In this document: positions 1 through 6,333 of the stretch, piece by piece
Numbering within the stretch: the stretch's first letter is position 1
Layout: each line of letters opens with the position of its first letter
Source of the DNA: Verrucomicrobiales bacterium
Lineage (GTDB): Bacteria > Verrucomicrobiota > Verrucomicrobiae > Limisphaerales > UBA1100
DNA length: 64,000 bases
Direction of reading: 5' to 3'
Assembly: GCA_002721895.1 (NCBI GenBank)
Contig: PBLV01000063.1
Location: forward strand, 1 to 64,000
Notes under the pieces: model-generated
The model's database searches: none
Told to the model about the DNA's origin: nothing
Seen by the model: the letters and a program-made list of their open reading frames with translations, nothing else
Made by a program: the position numbers and the translations under genes

Positions 1-14
1 AATAAAATAAACTA

Positions 15-125
15 ATGAGAGAATATAGAAATCTAATCATCTGCGGAATCTTATACTGCGCAGTCGCCACGCTAATGGTCGCAGGGTTTTACCTTGGTTG
101 CCTTCTCAGCGTCGCAACTAACTGA
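15..125 (+). CDS. small single-pass membrane protein
   Basis: This 36-codon ORF starts MREYRNLIICGILYCAV and has one hydrophobic segment from about residue 7 to 33, so the product is probably a tiny inner-membrane protein. Only 14 bases precede the ATG and no Shine-Dalgarno is visible, so the upstream context is missing. I do not recognise a family. Confidence 0.4.
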   Translation: MREYRNLIICGILYCAVATLMVAGFYLGCLLSVATN

Positions 126-128
126 TTG

Positions 129-180
129 CCAAAGAGTTACGCTTGGCCGGGCTCCCCCCTAAGTCATAAGTCGTTGATAC
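129..180. repeat. dispersed palindromic repeat, copy 1 (inverted orientation)
   Basis: The arms GAGTTACG and ATAAGTCGTTGAT flank a GC-rich core. Here the core is C-rich (GGGCTCCCCCC), so this copy is reversed relative to the others. It lies in the non-coding stretch between the first two plus-strand genes; the rest of that stretch (181-317) is AT-rich with nothing recognisable. Confidence 0.65.
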
Positions 181-317
181 TCATACTGTTATGACCCAGA
201 ATGATTCGAGATGAATATTTGACCCTATTTGGCTTCAAAAATCAAGTAATTTCTCTATTTCTATTTGATTGATTATCAATGGTTTATAACTATTTTTATT
301 CATTTGCAAAAAAGTGT

Positions 318-346
318 TTGACTCAAAATGAGATTTAGTCTATTAT
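318..346 (+). promoter_or_regulatory. sigma70-type promoter
   Basis: The -35 TTGACT (318-323), a 17-bp spacer and the -10 TATTAT (341-346) sit 10 bp before the ATG at 357. It should drive the small ORF at 357 and the tmRNA-like RNA at 499. Confidence 0.7.
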
Positions 347-356
347 AGTAGGCATA

Positions 357-506
357 ATGAAAAACGGAATAAGTCTCACCAAAAAGGAACTTCAAGAAAT
401 CATCGACCAAAATATCGGTGACGCAAACGAGGGTTGTATTCAGTCTCAACAGATTGTTGTCCACGCCCAATGGCTATTGGATAGGATTGCCAACCAATGG
501 GGATGA
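357..506 (+). CDS. hypothetical small protein upstream of the mini tmRNA-like gene
   Basis: This 49-codon ORF begins MKNGISLTKKELQEIIDQN with its ATG a few bases after the predicted transcription start, so the mRNA is nearly leaderless. Its last codons and TGA stop lie inside the acceptor stem of the tRNA-like element at 499-566, so the two overlap by 8 nt. I do not recognise a family. The gene could instead be mainly a transcribed leader for the RNA. Confidence 0.45.
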   Translation: MKNGISLTKKELQEIIDQNIGDANEGCIQSQQIVVHAQWLLDRIANQWG

Positions 507-566
507 TTGGGATTCGACTTGCTTCACGGAGCAAGGACTGCGGTTCAACTCCGCACATCTCCACCA
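499..566 (+). ncRNA. minimal tmRNA-like RNA: tRNA-like domain only, no tag reading frame
   Basis: GGGGATG (499-505) pairs over 7 bp with CATCTCC (556-562), followed by A and an encoded CCA. The T arm is TGCGG, loop TTCAACT, CCGCA (539-555). Between them is GGGATTCGAC, the hallmark D-loop sequence of tmRNA. Where a tmRNA would have P2, its pseudoknots and the tag ORF, there is only a 6-bp hairpin CTTGCT/AGCAAG (518-535). There is no normal anticodon arm, so it is not an ordinary tRNA. The same window carries a full-length tmRNA at 46458-46833. Function is unknown; it could be an aminoacylatable decoy or a relic. Confidence 0.75.
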
Positions 567-579
567 ATTTTTAAGAATT

Positions 580-900
580 ATGAGTAAAAATAAAAACAAA
601 AATATTGCACTAATCGACGAGAAATGGGAAGTCATTGGGCATTCAATGAACATCTCAAACGAGGCTTGCTCAAGGCTATTCAATGAGGTTTTGATTCCGC
701 TTTCTGGGATGCAAGGCAAATTGAAGTTTGCCACAGGCAAAAGTGTGGTCGATGAATCCGTTGACTGCATAGAGAACAAGTCAGTTCGCCGTACAGTTGC
801 CGAAGTCAGAGATGGCATTTCAGGACTCCGTGAGATAGTGAAAGATATATCCCAAAGTCTCAGAGAGCAATCGGAAAAATATATCCGCGCAACTCCTTAA
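580..900 (+). CDS. hypothetical protein
   Basis: The start is placed at the ATG 14 nt after the mini tmRNA-like gene, giving 106 aa beginning MSKNKNKNIALIDEKW. The frame stays open further upstream, but that extension would run through the structured RNA and is rejected. The C-terminal third (VRDGISGLREIVKDISQSL) looks helical and amphipathic. Family not recognised. Confidence 0.55.
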   Translation: MSKNKNKNIALIDEKWEVIGHSMNISNEACSRLFNEVLIPLSGMQGKLKFATGKSVVDESVDCIENKSVRRTVAEVRDGISGLREIVKDISQSLREQSEKYIRATP

Positions 901-902
901 GC

Positions 903-953
903 ATCAGCGACTTACGCTACAAGGGGGACCCCGGCCCGTCGTAAGTCATTGAT
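903..953. repeat. dispersed palindromic repeat, copy 2
   Basis: ATCAGCGACTTACG and CGTAAGTCATTGAT form a 14-bp stem with one mismatch around a core containing GGGGGACCCCGGCCC. It sits exactly between the converging ends of the plus-strand gene at 900 and the minus-strand operon ending at 1017, a place where a bidirectional terminator would be expected. It lacks a U-tract. Confidence 0.75.
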
Positions 954-1016
954 CCACAACGGGTAACAGGCTAACCAATAATAAAACTATTTAGCTATTT
1001 AGTATTTACTATTTAG

Positions 1017-1241
1017 CTATTTAAGTTCCTCAATTAGCTCGTCTAATCGCTCATAGTCAAGCCCCGAATCATTCCAAGCAACTCTGTCTGGTGTTTCGGT
1101 AGACTCAAAGCAATCTCGCATTTGACAAGCGAAGTCATGATAATTCTCGCACTCTCTTGCGAAATTGTAAAGACCTTCGTCGTTTCCAATCCACAATGCA
1201 ACATTCCATGTTGCGTGATTTTTCCATCCGTTATAGCTCAT
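1017..1241 (-). CDS. DUF7249-like small phage protein
   Basis: This 74-aa protein begins MSYNGWKNHATWNVALWIGNDEG. The NHATWNVALWIGNDEGLY core is a signature I recognise from small phage proteins of unknown function (DUF7249 type). It is last in a four-gene operon and its ATG overlaps the preceding TGA (ATGA). Confidence 0.75.
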   Translation of the reverse strand: MSYNGWKNHATWNVALWIGNDEGLYNFARECENYHDFACQMRDCFESTETPDRVAWNDSGLDYERLDELIEELK

Positions 1242-1363
1242 AGGTTTGTCGTATCGTGTCCGTGTTGTTCCACGTTTCGCAATGCCTCTTGCTTGGTCAT
1301 GTTAAAACGACTCATAAGGTACATTAGAAGCGTTGCTCCTGTTAGTTCTGTTTCGTTACTCAT
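1238..1363 (-). CDS. hypothetical 41-aa protein
   Basis: This short gene (MSNETELTGATLLMYL) sits between two longer ones. Its ATG overlaps the upstream stop in ATGAGTAA and its TGA overlaps the downstream ATG. The tight coupling at both ends is the main support that it is translated. Family not recognised. Confidence 0.6.
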   Translation of the reverse strand: MSNETELTGATLLMYLMSRFNMTKQEALRNVEQHGHDTTNL

Positions 1364-1556
1364 TTACAAGTCCAATCGTATAAGGTGAGTGTTCTGTCGC
1401 TCTGTTCAAATCAGATTCCAAATCTCGAATAAGTTCAATAACTACTTGAAGCGTTCCTTCAAGACCGATTGACTTTCCGTTCTTCAAAACCTCGTAGTTT
1501 TTCACAGGATTGTTTGTTGATTGTCTAATCATTCCTTCTATTGTTGAATAGCTCAT
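1356..1556 (-). CDS. hypothetical protein
   Basis: A 66-aa protein (MSYSTIEGMIRQSTNNPVKN), second gene of the operon, with its start overlapping the upstream stop. The sequence NYEVLKNGKSIGLEGTLQVV suggests a small beta-rich fold. No family recognised. Confidence 0.6.
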   Translation of the reverse strand: MSYSTIEGMIRQSTNNPVKNYEVLKNGKSIGLEGTLQVVIELIRDLESDLNRATEHSPYTIGLVNE

Positions 1557-1921
1557 TAGTCTGATAAAAGAGATTGGGTATAATCGTTTCGGAGTTCATG
1601 GAGAAGGTCAACCCAAGCAACGCCATTCGTTTGAGCTTCACGCATTAGTCGAGTAATCGCAACTTCATCTTGCCAACCGAGAACATCATCGAACTTAGCA
1701 AGCGGAAGCATAGAACCATTGTGGAACATTGCAACCTCATAAGTTCCTTCGGAAGCGTTTCCGTAAAGCCCACCGAATTGCTTTTCTTTGTTCTTCATAG
1801 AGACAACGGAAATCTCAAATCCGTTTCCTAAATCAAGTCTGGCTTGAATTGCATCTGGATGGTTTGCGTGGTCGTTAAACTCCAAATCGGAGAAGGTTTT
1901 CTCATCTTTTGTTTTAATCAT
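1556..1921 (-). CDS. hypothetical protein, first gene of a leaderless operon
   Basis: A 121-aa protein starting MIKTKDEKTFSDLEFNDHAN. Its ATG lies 6 nt from the -10 of a strong promoter, so the transcript should be leaderless. The middle (GLYGNASEGTYEVAMF) suggests a beta-rich core. No family recognised. Confidence 0.65.
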   Translation of the reverse strand: MIKTKDEKTFSDLEFNDHANHPDAIQARLDLGNGFEISVVSMKNKEKQFGGLYGNASEGTYEVAMFHNGSMLPLAKFDDVLGWQDEVAITRLMREAQTNGVAWVDLLHELRNDYTQSLLSD

Positions 1922-1927
1922 TAATAT

Positions 1928-1956
1928 ATTCTGACAGATAATAGGGTTTTTGTCAA
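1928..1956 (-). promoter_or_regulatory. early-type leaderless promoter
   Basis: TTGACA, 17-bp spacer, CAGAAT, then 6 nt to the ATG at 1921, preceded by a run of A. Confidence 0.75.
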
Positions 1957-1965
1957 GGCTTTTTT

Positions 1966-2202
1966 TTATAAATCTTCCGTTAGGGCAAATATTCTTCCGT
2001 TGTAATCAACTTGGCTGGAAATGTTTGTAAAGGTTCTCTTTTCTAAATTGGCTTGCAAGCAATCTTCGCTGATATAATATTCTCGCAACCAAGGCGTTTT
2101 CTTTTTCTTCTGTTCTTCTGCTTTTCTGTCCACCTCTGCAATGACTATCACGCCATCGTTTGAAAGTGAGAGTAAAAGGCTTTTGTCTCGTTTTAATTTC
2201 AT
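1966..2202 (-). CDS. hypothetical protein
   Basis: A 78-aa, lysine-rich protein (MKLKRDKSLLLSLSNDGVIV) transcribed alone from its own leaderless promoter. The segment EEQKKKKTPWLREYYISEDC is strongly basic then acidic. No family recognised. Confidence 0.6.
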   Translation of the reverse strand: MKLKRDKSLLLSLSNDGVIVIAEVDRKAEEQKKKKTPWLREYYISEDCLQANLEKRTFTNISSQVDYNGRIFALTEDL

Positions 2203-2208
2203 CCCTTT

Positions 2209-2237
2209 ATACTAGACTAATCGAGCCTTCGTGTCAA
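2209..2237 (-). promoter_or_regulatory. early-type leaderless promoter
   Basis: TTGACA, 17-bp spacer, TAGTAT, then 6 nt (AAAGGG) to the ATG at 2202. Confidence 0.8.
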
Positions 2238-2268
2238 GCTTTTTCTTTCGCTCGCAACATACTGAAGT

Positions 2269-2318
2269 TCAACGACTTACGCTGACGCGGGGGCCCGCCC
2301 AGCCCTAAGTCCTTGACT
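2269..2318. repeat. dispersed palindromic repeat, copy 3
   Basis: CAACGACTTACG, a core with GCGGGGGCCCGCCC, and TAAGTCCTTGA. It lies directly after the stop of the gene ending at 2317 and just upstream of the next promoter. Confidence 0.75.
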
Positions 2319-2484
2319 ATCTGCCGTTTAGGATTTTCAAAAGATGTTCATAAGCTGGCAAACCTGCATTTCCACCGTGAGCAATCCATTTGCCATTTTC
2401 CTTGCGATAAAGCAAATCCCATTTGCAAGCGCAATCATGCACTCGCATTAGACCATTGGGCAAGATTTCAGTTCGGTATCTCAA
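2317..2484 (-). CDS. hypothetical 55-aa protein coupled to the GP88-like gene
   Basis: The frame opens at a TTG that overlaps the stop of the preceding gene (TTGA) and encodes LRYRTEILPNGLMRVHDCACKW through GLPAYEHLLKILNGR. The codons look clearly coding and the CxC pair suggests a small metal-binding fold. A downstream ATG (MRVHDC) is an alternative start. Alternatively it is the former C-terminus of the GP88-like protein split by a frameshift. Confidence 0.6.
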   Translation of the reverse strand: MRYRTEILPNGLMRVHDCACKWDLLYRKENGKWIAHGGNAGLPAYEHLLKILNGR

Positions 2485-3203
2485 GAGTTTATCCCTTCCT
2501 GTACGAATCCTGTCTCATCCTTTTTTGCCATACCCTTTTCGATAAGCCCGACAATAACGCCTTGCTTGTCACGAAAACGCAAATCACTTTCATCGCCATT
2601 GATAACTTCGTGACCTTTCCAAGTTTTGGGTAACCTATCACGAAAAACCACAGCGACATTTCCACCCATTTGCAAAACCATATCGCAAAGCGTATCGTTA
2701 TGCTCGGAGCGTGAAAAGGTCAAGTGGTAATTGGAAGGAAAATCATCAGCTTGATTGACGAACTTTGCCATGCGTTGAAACGACTTGGTATAATCATAAA
2801 ATTGCGTGTCGGGAAACTTTTGCATAAGCGTTTGACCATTTGCATCTTCAATGTTTTCCCATTCCAAATCGCTTGTGAGATTAGGGCGAAAAACCGCAAT
2901 CATTTCTTTCTTGATTGCTGACTTAATGCCCGAAGCAATTTCCTTTGCGAGCTTTTCCATGAATGCAAACTTTTGCTCAAAGAATAACTTTGTCTTGGCA
3001 ATGCGAGAGTCTTGGATTTTATCCATTCGTCCACGACCAGCAGTATTCAAGCAAGCCATTGTGCAACCTTTGCTTCGCCATTGACAAGCTTCGTAACCCG
3101 AAAGATTTGCTGGAGCAAGATGAATGCCCTTAGTCATGAAGCCAAAAGCTTCGCCTTTTACGATTTTGGCATTTCCTGCCGTGAGTAGAGTTGTTTTAAT
3201 CAT
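2481..3203 (-). CDS. GP88-like phage protein
   Basis: This 240-aa protein begins MIKTTLLTAGNAKIVKGEAF and contains CQWRSKGCTMACLNTAGRGRMD around residues 41-62, the cysteine-containing motif that typifies gene product 88-like phage proteins, followed by the usual K/F-rich helical stretch. The biochemical role of the family is unknown to me. It has a leaderless start 6 nt after a perfect promoter and is followed by the coupled 55-aa ORF. Confidence 0.65.
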   Translation of the reverse strand: MIKTTLLTAGNAKIVKGEAFGFMTKGIHLAPANLSGYEACQWRSKGCTMACLNTAGRGRMDKIQDSRIAKTKLFFEQKFAFMEKLAKEIASGIKSAIKKEMIAVFRPNLTSDLEWENIEDANGQTLMQKFPDTQFYDYTKSFQRMAKFVNQADDFPSNYHLTFSRSEHNDTLCDMVLQMGGNVAVVFRDRLPKTWKGHEVINGDESDLRFRDKQGVIVGLIEKGMAKKDETGFVQEGINS

Positions 3204-3209
3204 GCCTTA

Positions 3210-3238
3210 ATACTATCTTAATTCTGCTTTCTTGTCAA
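3210..3238 (-). promoter_or_regulatory. early-type leaderless promoter
   Basis: TTGACA, 17-bp spacer, TAGTAT, 6 nt to the ATG at 3203. Confidence 0.8.
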
Positions 3239-3365
3239 CAATTTTCTTTGCTTTTTCAATTCCTTTTTCCATGCCGAACTGAGAAACCAAGCGTTTGAAA
3301 GTCTCCCAAGCAATCGTATTCTCGGGAAGCTTTTTCCATTCTTTCATTCTTTCTTTACTATTCAT
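3213..3365 (-). CDS. hypothetical 50-aa protein
   Basis: The start is set at MNSKERMKEWKKLPENTIAW because that ATG is 7 nt after the -10; the longer reading frame would begin upstream of the transcription start. The product is basic and helical (FGMEKGIEKAKKIVDKK). Family not recognised. Confidence 0.6.
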   Translation of the reverse strand: MNSKERMKEWKKLPENTIAWETFKRLVSQFGMEKGIEKAKKIVDKKAELR

Positions 3366-3372
3366 AGATACA

Positions 3373-3401
3373 ATTATGGCAGATTCTAGGGGTGAAGTCA
3401 A
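3373..3401 (-). promoter_or_regulatory. early-type leaderless promoter
   Basis: TTGACT, 17-bp spacer, CATAAT, 7 nt to the ATG at 3365. Confidence 0.75.
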
Positions 3402-3446
3402 GCCTTTTTTTAAAATAAAATCAAAAGAAACCTAAACCCTTCTAGA

Positions 3447-3489
3447 CCAAGGACTTACGCACCGGCGGGGAGGCCCTTATGCGTAAGCA
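3447..3489. repeat. dispersed palindromic repeat, copy 4 (right arm degenerate)
   Basis: CCAAGGACTTACGC, a core GGCGGGGAGGCCC, and TGCGTAAGC. This copy overlaps the 3' end of the MutH/Sau3AI-like gene and supplies its last codons and stop. Confidence 0.65.
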
Positions 3490-4097
3490 GGAGAATGGAA
3501 AATGCTTTTCACTAAAGAAGCTCCCATCCACCAAGACTTAGGCGGTAGATAGTTCGTCTTACTTGAACCTTCCCCACTAGTTCCCAAGCGTATGCATTTA
3601 TAAAGCCTTTTGCCCTTGCTATGCCAATTGCCCCAAAAATTTCCAGGTTCAGCGAGAGATTTATACATTTCATAATCTTCTTGCATTTCCTTCATTTGCT
3701 CGTCCGACGGCACAAACTTTCGGATGCAAATAATTTCCTTAGTTTGGGCATCGTAAAATATGATAAGATAAGGAAGTTTCTTTCTCGCTCCAGATTGCCT
3801 CCAAGACTTAGACAAGAAATCAGTTCTTCCTTGGACATTCATGCGGATGCGATTCGGATTGCCAGTGTGCGGAACTCCACAGAATTTAATATCTGCACAA
3901 GGGATATCTCTTTCAGTCTTTGAATTAGGTGTGTTTCCTGCAAGATACCATTCTCCCCATTGCCCAAGTGATCCTTTCGCCCTATCATTCTTGAAAGGAG
4001 CTGGATTTTCCCTTCTTAATCTATCGATGTTTGTTCCCTTGGGTAAGGCTTTTTGTGCGTGGCGTAAAACTTCATCTATATCATTGTAATTTATCAT
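3477..4097 (-). CDS. MutH/Sau3AI-like restriction endonuclease-fold protein
   Basis: The start is the leaderless ATG (MINYNDIDEVLRHAQK), 7 nt after the -10; a GTG further upstream is rejected. Residues around 45-80 read KGSLGQWGEWYL then IPCADIKFCGVP, which resembles the KG.LGQ.iE and acidic/LxK active-site layout of MutH and Sau3AI. That would make it a nicking or cutting enzyme of the PD-(D/E)xK class. The C-terminus (WWMGASLVKSIFHSPAYA) is terminated within a dispersed repeat. No methylase gene lies nearby. The assignment rests on motif resemblance only. Confidence 0.5.
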   Translation of the reverse strand: MINYNDIDEVLRHAQKALPKGTNIDRLRRENPAPFKNDRAKGSLGQWGEWYLAGNTPNSKTERDIPCADIKFCGVPHTGNPNRIRMNVQGRTDFLSKSWRQSGARKKLPYLIIFYDAQTKEIICIRKFVPSDEQMKEMQEDYEMYKSLAEPGNFWGNWHSKGKRLYKCIRLGTSGEGSSKTNYLPPKSWWMGASLVKSIFHSPAYA

Positions 4098-4104
4098 ACC
4101 TTCC

Positions 4105-4132
4105 AGTATGACAGAATTCACAATAAAGTCAA
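4105..4132 (-). promoter_or_regulatory. early-type leaderless promoter
   Basis: TTGACT, 16-bp spacer, CATACT, 7 nt (GGAAGGT) to the ATG at 4097. Confidence 0.75.
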
Positions 4133-4152
4133 GGCTTTTTTTAAAATAAATT

Positions 4153-4196
4153 CACTACTGAAGGGGAGCCCGCCCGGGCCGTAACTCGTTGATACT
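4153..4196. repeat. dispersed palindromic repeat, copy 5 (left arm degenerate)
   Basis: The core GGGGAGCCCGCCCGGGCC is followed by the arm GTAACTCGTTGATAC; the left arm is eroded. It lies between the end of one operon and the next promoter. Confidence 0.6.
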
Positions 4197-4285
4197 CAGC
4201 TACCTACAGCGTGCACATAAACGCACAGGCTAGTATAAGTAGCAAAGGCAACTGCTATAAATATATATAATAGTCTATTTGCCAT
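4196..4285 (-). CDS. small membrane peptide
   Basis: A 29-aa ORF (MANRLLYIFIAVAFATYT) with a single transmembrane helix. Its ATG overlaps the last codons of the preceding gene (GATGGCAAATAG). The stop lies at the edge of repeat copy 5. Plausible last gene of the operon. Confidence 0.4.
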   Translation of the reverse strand: MANRLLYIFIAVAFATYTSLCVYVHAVGS

Positions 4286-4460
4286 CGCATTGTTGGTTGA
4301 ACTTGACAACCTTAAGCACCTTCCGAAAGGCTTCTTCCACTTCGCCAAGAAACTTCTTGCTTCCCATTTCTGGATAAATGTGCTTGATGTCATTAGGGTT
4401 GTAGACATTCAAGACATCTAAGATGACCTTGAAATCTTTTTTGTTTAGTGATGTATACAT
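4275..4460 (-). CDS. hypothetical protein
   Basis: The start is placed at MYTSLNKKDFKVILDVL, four nt after the stop of the upstream gene; an in-frame upstream ATG (MESKKPTEQ) would overlap it. The 61-aa product is helical with basic and acidic patches. No family recognised. Confidence 0.55.
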   Translation of the reverse strand: MYTSLNKKDFKVILDVLNVYNPNDIKHIYPEMGSKKFLGEVEEAFRKVLKVVKFNQQCDGK

Positions 4461-4464
4461 AATT

Positions 4465-4806
4465 CTAAAAGTCTGCTCCGTAGGTTTCTTGCTCTCCAAA
4501 GCAACCGTAATCTTCGTCAGTTCCGAATCCTGCGGAAGTCATGGCAGAATCAAAATCTCCATCCATACTTTCGTCGATATCTCTTTCGTCGTTGATGTGC
4601 CATTGCTCAACCTCTTCACAAGAAATCATCTTGCCGTGCCAATCGTAAACGGCAAATTGGATTCCAAGATTAAGGTATTCGCCAGTTTGATTAGCCTCAT
4701 CTATGAGGACTTCTGCTCGCATATAAGCTTGCTCAAGACCTTCACGATTTTTGTTCCAGAAATAGTCAAGCGTTTCATTTACAATTACTTCATATCTTTT
4801 TATCAT
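4465..4806 (-). CDS. hypothetical protein
   Basis: A 113-aa acidic protein (MIKRYEVIVNETLDYFWNKN) with a leaderless start behind a strong promoter. The C-terminus is very acidic and glycine-rich (ESMDGDFDSAMTSAGFG). It is the first gene of a three-gene operon. No family recognised. Confidence 0.6.
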   Translation of the reverse strand: MIKRYEVIVNETLDYFWNKNREGLEQAYMRAEVLIDEANQTGEYLNLGIQFAVYDWHGKMISCEEVEQWHINDERDIDESMDGDFDSAMTSAGFGTDEDYGCFGEQETYGADF

Positions 4807-4813
4807 ACCTATA

Positions 4814-4842
4814 ATACTATACTAAAAATGGTTGTCCGTCAA
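4814..4842 (-). promoter_or_regulatory. early-type leaderless promoter
   Basis: TTGACG, 17-bp spacer, TAGTAT, about 7 nt to the ATG at 4806. Confidence 0.75.
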
Positions 4843-5029
4843 GGATAATTTCAAAGTTTTTTCTGGTAAACACCCACGACATTCCCTCGCTCATTCCCTT
4901 GACGCCTAAAGGGCGAAAGAAAGTTCCAAACTTGGTTATGTTCCAATCAACAGCCCCAAACTCATCTCCAACTTCAAGTTGCCAATGGCAAATCTTGAGA
5001 GGGCTAATAACCTTTACCTTAATTTCCAT
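4817..5029 (-). CDS. hypothetical protein
   Basis: A 70-aa protein (MEIKVKVISPLKICHWQLEV) transcribed alone from a leaderless promoter; predicted mostly beta. No family recognised. Confidence 0.6.
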   Translation of the reverse strand: MEIKVKVISPLKICHWQLEVGDEFGAVDWNITKFGTFFRPLGVKGMSEGMSWVFTRKNFEIILDGQPFLV

Positions 5030-5035
5030 TTCTAC

Positions 5036-5063
5036 ATTATGTCAGAATCCGGGACAAAGTCAA
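5036..5063 (-). promoter_or_regulatory. early-type leaderless promoter
   Basis: TTGACT, 16-bp spacer, CATAAT, 6 nt to the ATG at 5029. Confidence 0.75.
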
Positions 5064-5084
5064 GCTCTTTTTGAAATAAATTGT

Positions 5085-5199
5085 GTCCCGCGCTGTGCCA
5101 CATGACTGCACCCAGATTTATGAAGGTTGCGAGCCTTCTGTCTTGAGGGGTTTATGTCTCAAGTCTGACACGGGACTGAAATTGTGTTAAAATAATTAT
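5085..5199 (-). ncRNA. candidate tRNA-like structured RNA from an orphan promoter
   Basis: The early-type promoter at 5207-5234 has no start codon where its relatives have ATG (it reads ATA). The transcript folds into a four-way-junction shape. A closing stem joins 5169-5176 and 5085-5092 (GTCCCGTG/CGCGGGAC, one GU). Three hairpins follow: CTTGAG/CTCAAG (5142-5163), GAAGG-CTCGCAA-CCTTC (5122-5138) and GTGC/GCAC (5095-5111). The middle hairpin has a 7-nt loop that could present CGC. The T-loop is not TTCRA and the spacing is off, so it is not a canonical tRNA. It may be a degenerate tRNA or a novel small RNA. Confidence 0.4.
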
Positions 5200-5206
5200 A
5201 CCTATA

Positions 5207-5234
5207 AGTATGACAGAATGAGCCGTGAAGTCAA
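5207..5234 (-). promoter_or_regulatory. early-type promoter without a following start codon
   Basis: TTGACT, 16-bp spacer, CATACT, TATAGGT, then ATA instead of ATG. It matches the leaderless family in every other respect. Confidence 0.7.
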
Positions 5235-5252
5235 GCTTTTTTTCATTTTTTT

Positions 5253-5303
5253 ATGTCGATGTTTTGCTGTTTTGTAAACACGTTTCTCAAATGTGTCGAT
5301 GAG
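5253..5303. repeat. duplicated regulatory-looking element, copy A
   Basis: ATGTCGAT, then TTTTGTAAACA, then AATGTGTCGAT recur almost identically at 30135-30181. Here it precedes the orphan promoter; there it overlaps the start of a gene. Confidence 0.55.
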
Positions 5304-5338
5304 ATAAACATAAGTTTGGTGTTGCAAGTCCCTAATGC

Positions 5339-5391
5339 CCAACGACTTACGCTGAAGCGGGGAGCCGGCCCGTCATAAGTCATTGATAATC
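5339..5391. repeat. dispersed palindromic repeat, copy 6
   Basis: CAACGACTTACG, a core GCGGGGAGCCGGCCCG, and ATAAGTCATTGAT, followed by a second CAACGAC. It lies between a terminator and the duplicated element of the next unit. Confidence 0.75.
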
Positions 5392-5397
5392 AACGAC

Positions 5398-5443
5398 AAA
5401 AAAACTCCCCTCGATCCTTATATTTGACCGAAGGGAGTTTCTT
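5398..5443 (-). terminator. rho-independent terminator of the DUF932 gene
   Basis: On the minus strand AAACTCCCTTCGG pairs with the distal GAGGGGAGTTT and ends in a T run. It lies about 40 bp after the stop at 5482. Confidence 0.7.
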
Positions 5444-5481
5444 ATTTAAGGTCAGTATTTGACCCCTTTTCGTTTCAATTT

Positions 5482-6261
5482 CTAGTTGGATTCAACTCCT
5501 GCAACAGGGTCAAAAGCATTATGGAAAATCTCAGAACGCTTAGGCAAGTGCATTACATTGCGTCCTTTGGACACTTCCGTGAACGCATTGTATAGCGAAT
5601 TAAGATTGCGGTCTTGAAAGACCTTGTGGTCAGAATCTTTCCATTGCTCCCAAGCTTGAGCTAGGGTGGATTGACCAATTAAGTTGGTCTTGATTCCTGC
5701 CTCGTAGACATCGAAGATGAGGTGTTGAGCTTGCCTATCATTCAAAGGAATATCCCTATAAGCTTCGACTCGCTTATCTTGATGCTCCCACATGGGCAAT
5801 AAAGCCTTGACAATAGCATCCACTCTCTTGAGTAGCTCTTGCTTTACTTCGCCTACATGCTTGCGAGTAAAGACGACATCGTTATGAAAAACGAGATTGT
5901 CACAAATAAATGGTGCTTCACCTGCACACAATCCTGCTGCGAAAAGCTTATCGTGTGAGTTACGCATACCGACAACTGTTCCTCTATCCGAACCAACACG
6001 ATTTGGATGAACAACTTGAAACATTCCGAAATAATGGTCGGCTTGCTTGCCAAGATTGTGGCATTCATTTACGATTTCAAAACCCGATTCTTCAAGGTTG
6101 TTGCGAGTTACATCGACAACAGTTGCGTGAGGAATTGGTTTCCAACGATTAGTTTCCTTGGGAGTCGGAACACGACGAACGGTGTCCAAATCCACAACGG
6201 AACTTTTTGCTCCACAAATGCGGAGGTTCAACTTAGGAGTTTCTGCTATTGTATCTGTCAT
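5482..6261 (-). CDS. DUF932-family protein
   Basis: The 259-aa product starts MTDTIAETPKLNLRICGAKS. The central GMRNSHDKLFAAGLCAGEAPFICDN stretch matches the R.S.D.S.a...aG..vfvCdNl pattern of DUF932 (YfjQ-type, plasmid and phage proteins), followed by a long helical C-terminus. The molecular function of the family is unknown. A TTG 27 nt upstream (reading IKIETQKI) is an alternative start. It has its own promoter and terminator, so it is monocistronic. Confidence 0.75.
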   Translation of the reverse strand: MTDTIAETPKLNLRICGAKSSVVDLDTVRRVPTPKETNRWKPIPHATVVDVTRNNLEESGFEIVNECHNLGKQADHYFGMFQVVHPNRVGSDRGTVVGMRNSHDKLFAAGLCAGEAPFICDNLVFHNDVVFTRKHVGEVKQELLKRVDAIVKALLPMWEHQDKRVEAYRDIPLNDRQAQHLIFDVYEAGIKTNLIGQSTLAQAWEQWKDSDHKVFQDRNLNSLYNAFTEVSKGRNVMHLPKRSEIFHNAFDPVAGVESN

Positions 6262-6301
6262 AATTTTTTGAGTTTCTATTTTTATCAATTGTTAAGCTAT
6301 A

Positions 6302-6330
6302 AGTATAGGTGAAAATATGTTAAAAGTCAA
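6302..6330 (-). promoter_or_regulatory. sigma70-type promoter of the DUF932 gene
   Basis: TTGACT, 17-bp spacer, TATACT; about 40 nt of leader before the ATG, so this transcript is not leaderless. Confidence 0.75.
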
Positions 6331-6333
6331 GCA

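Noticed and set aside
418..579. Upstream extension of the plus-strand ORF ending at 900
   Set aside because: It starts at a GTG with no ribosome site and runs straight through the mini tmRNA-like gene; the ATG at 580 is preferred.
5085..5199. Bona fide tRNA-Ala(CGC)
   Set aside because: The T loop is not TTCRA, arm spacing is wrong and no CCA is encoded, unlike every other tRNA in this window.
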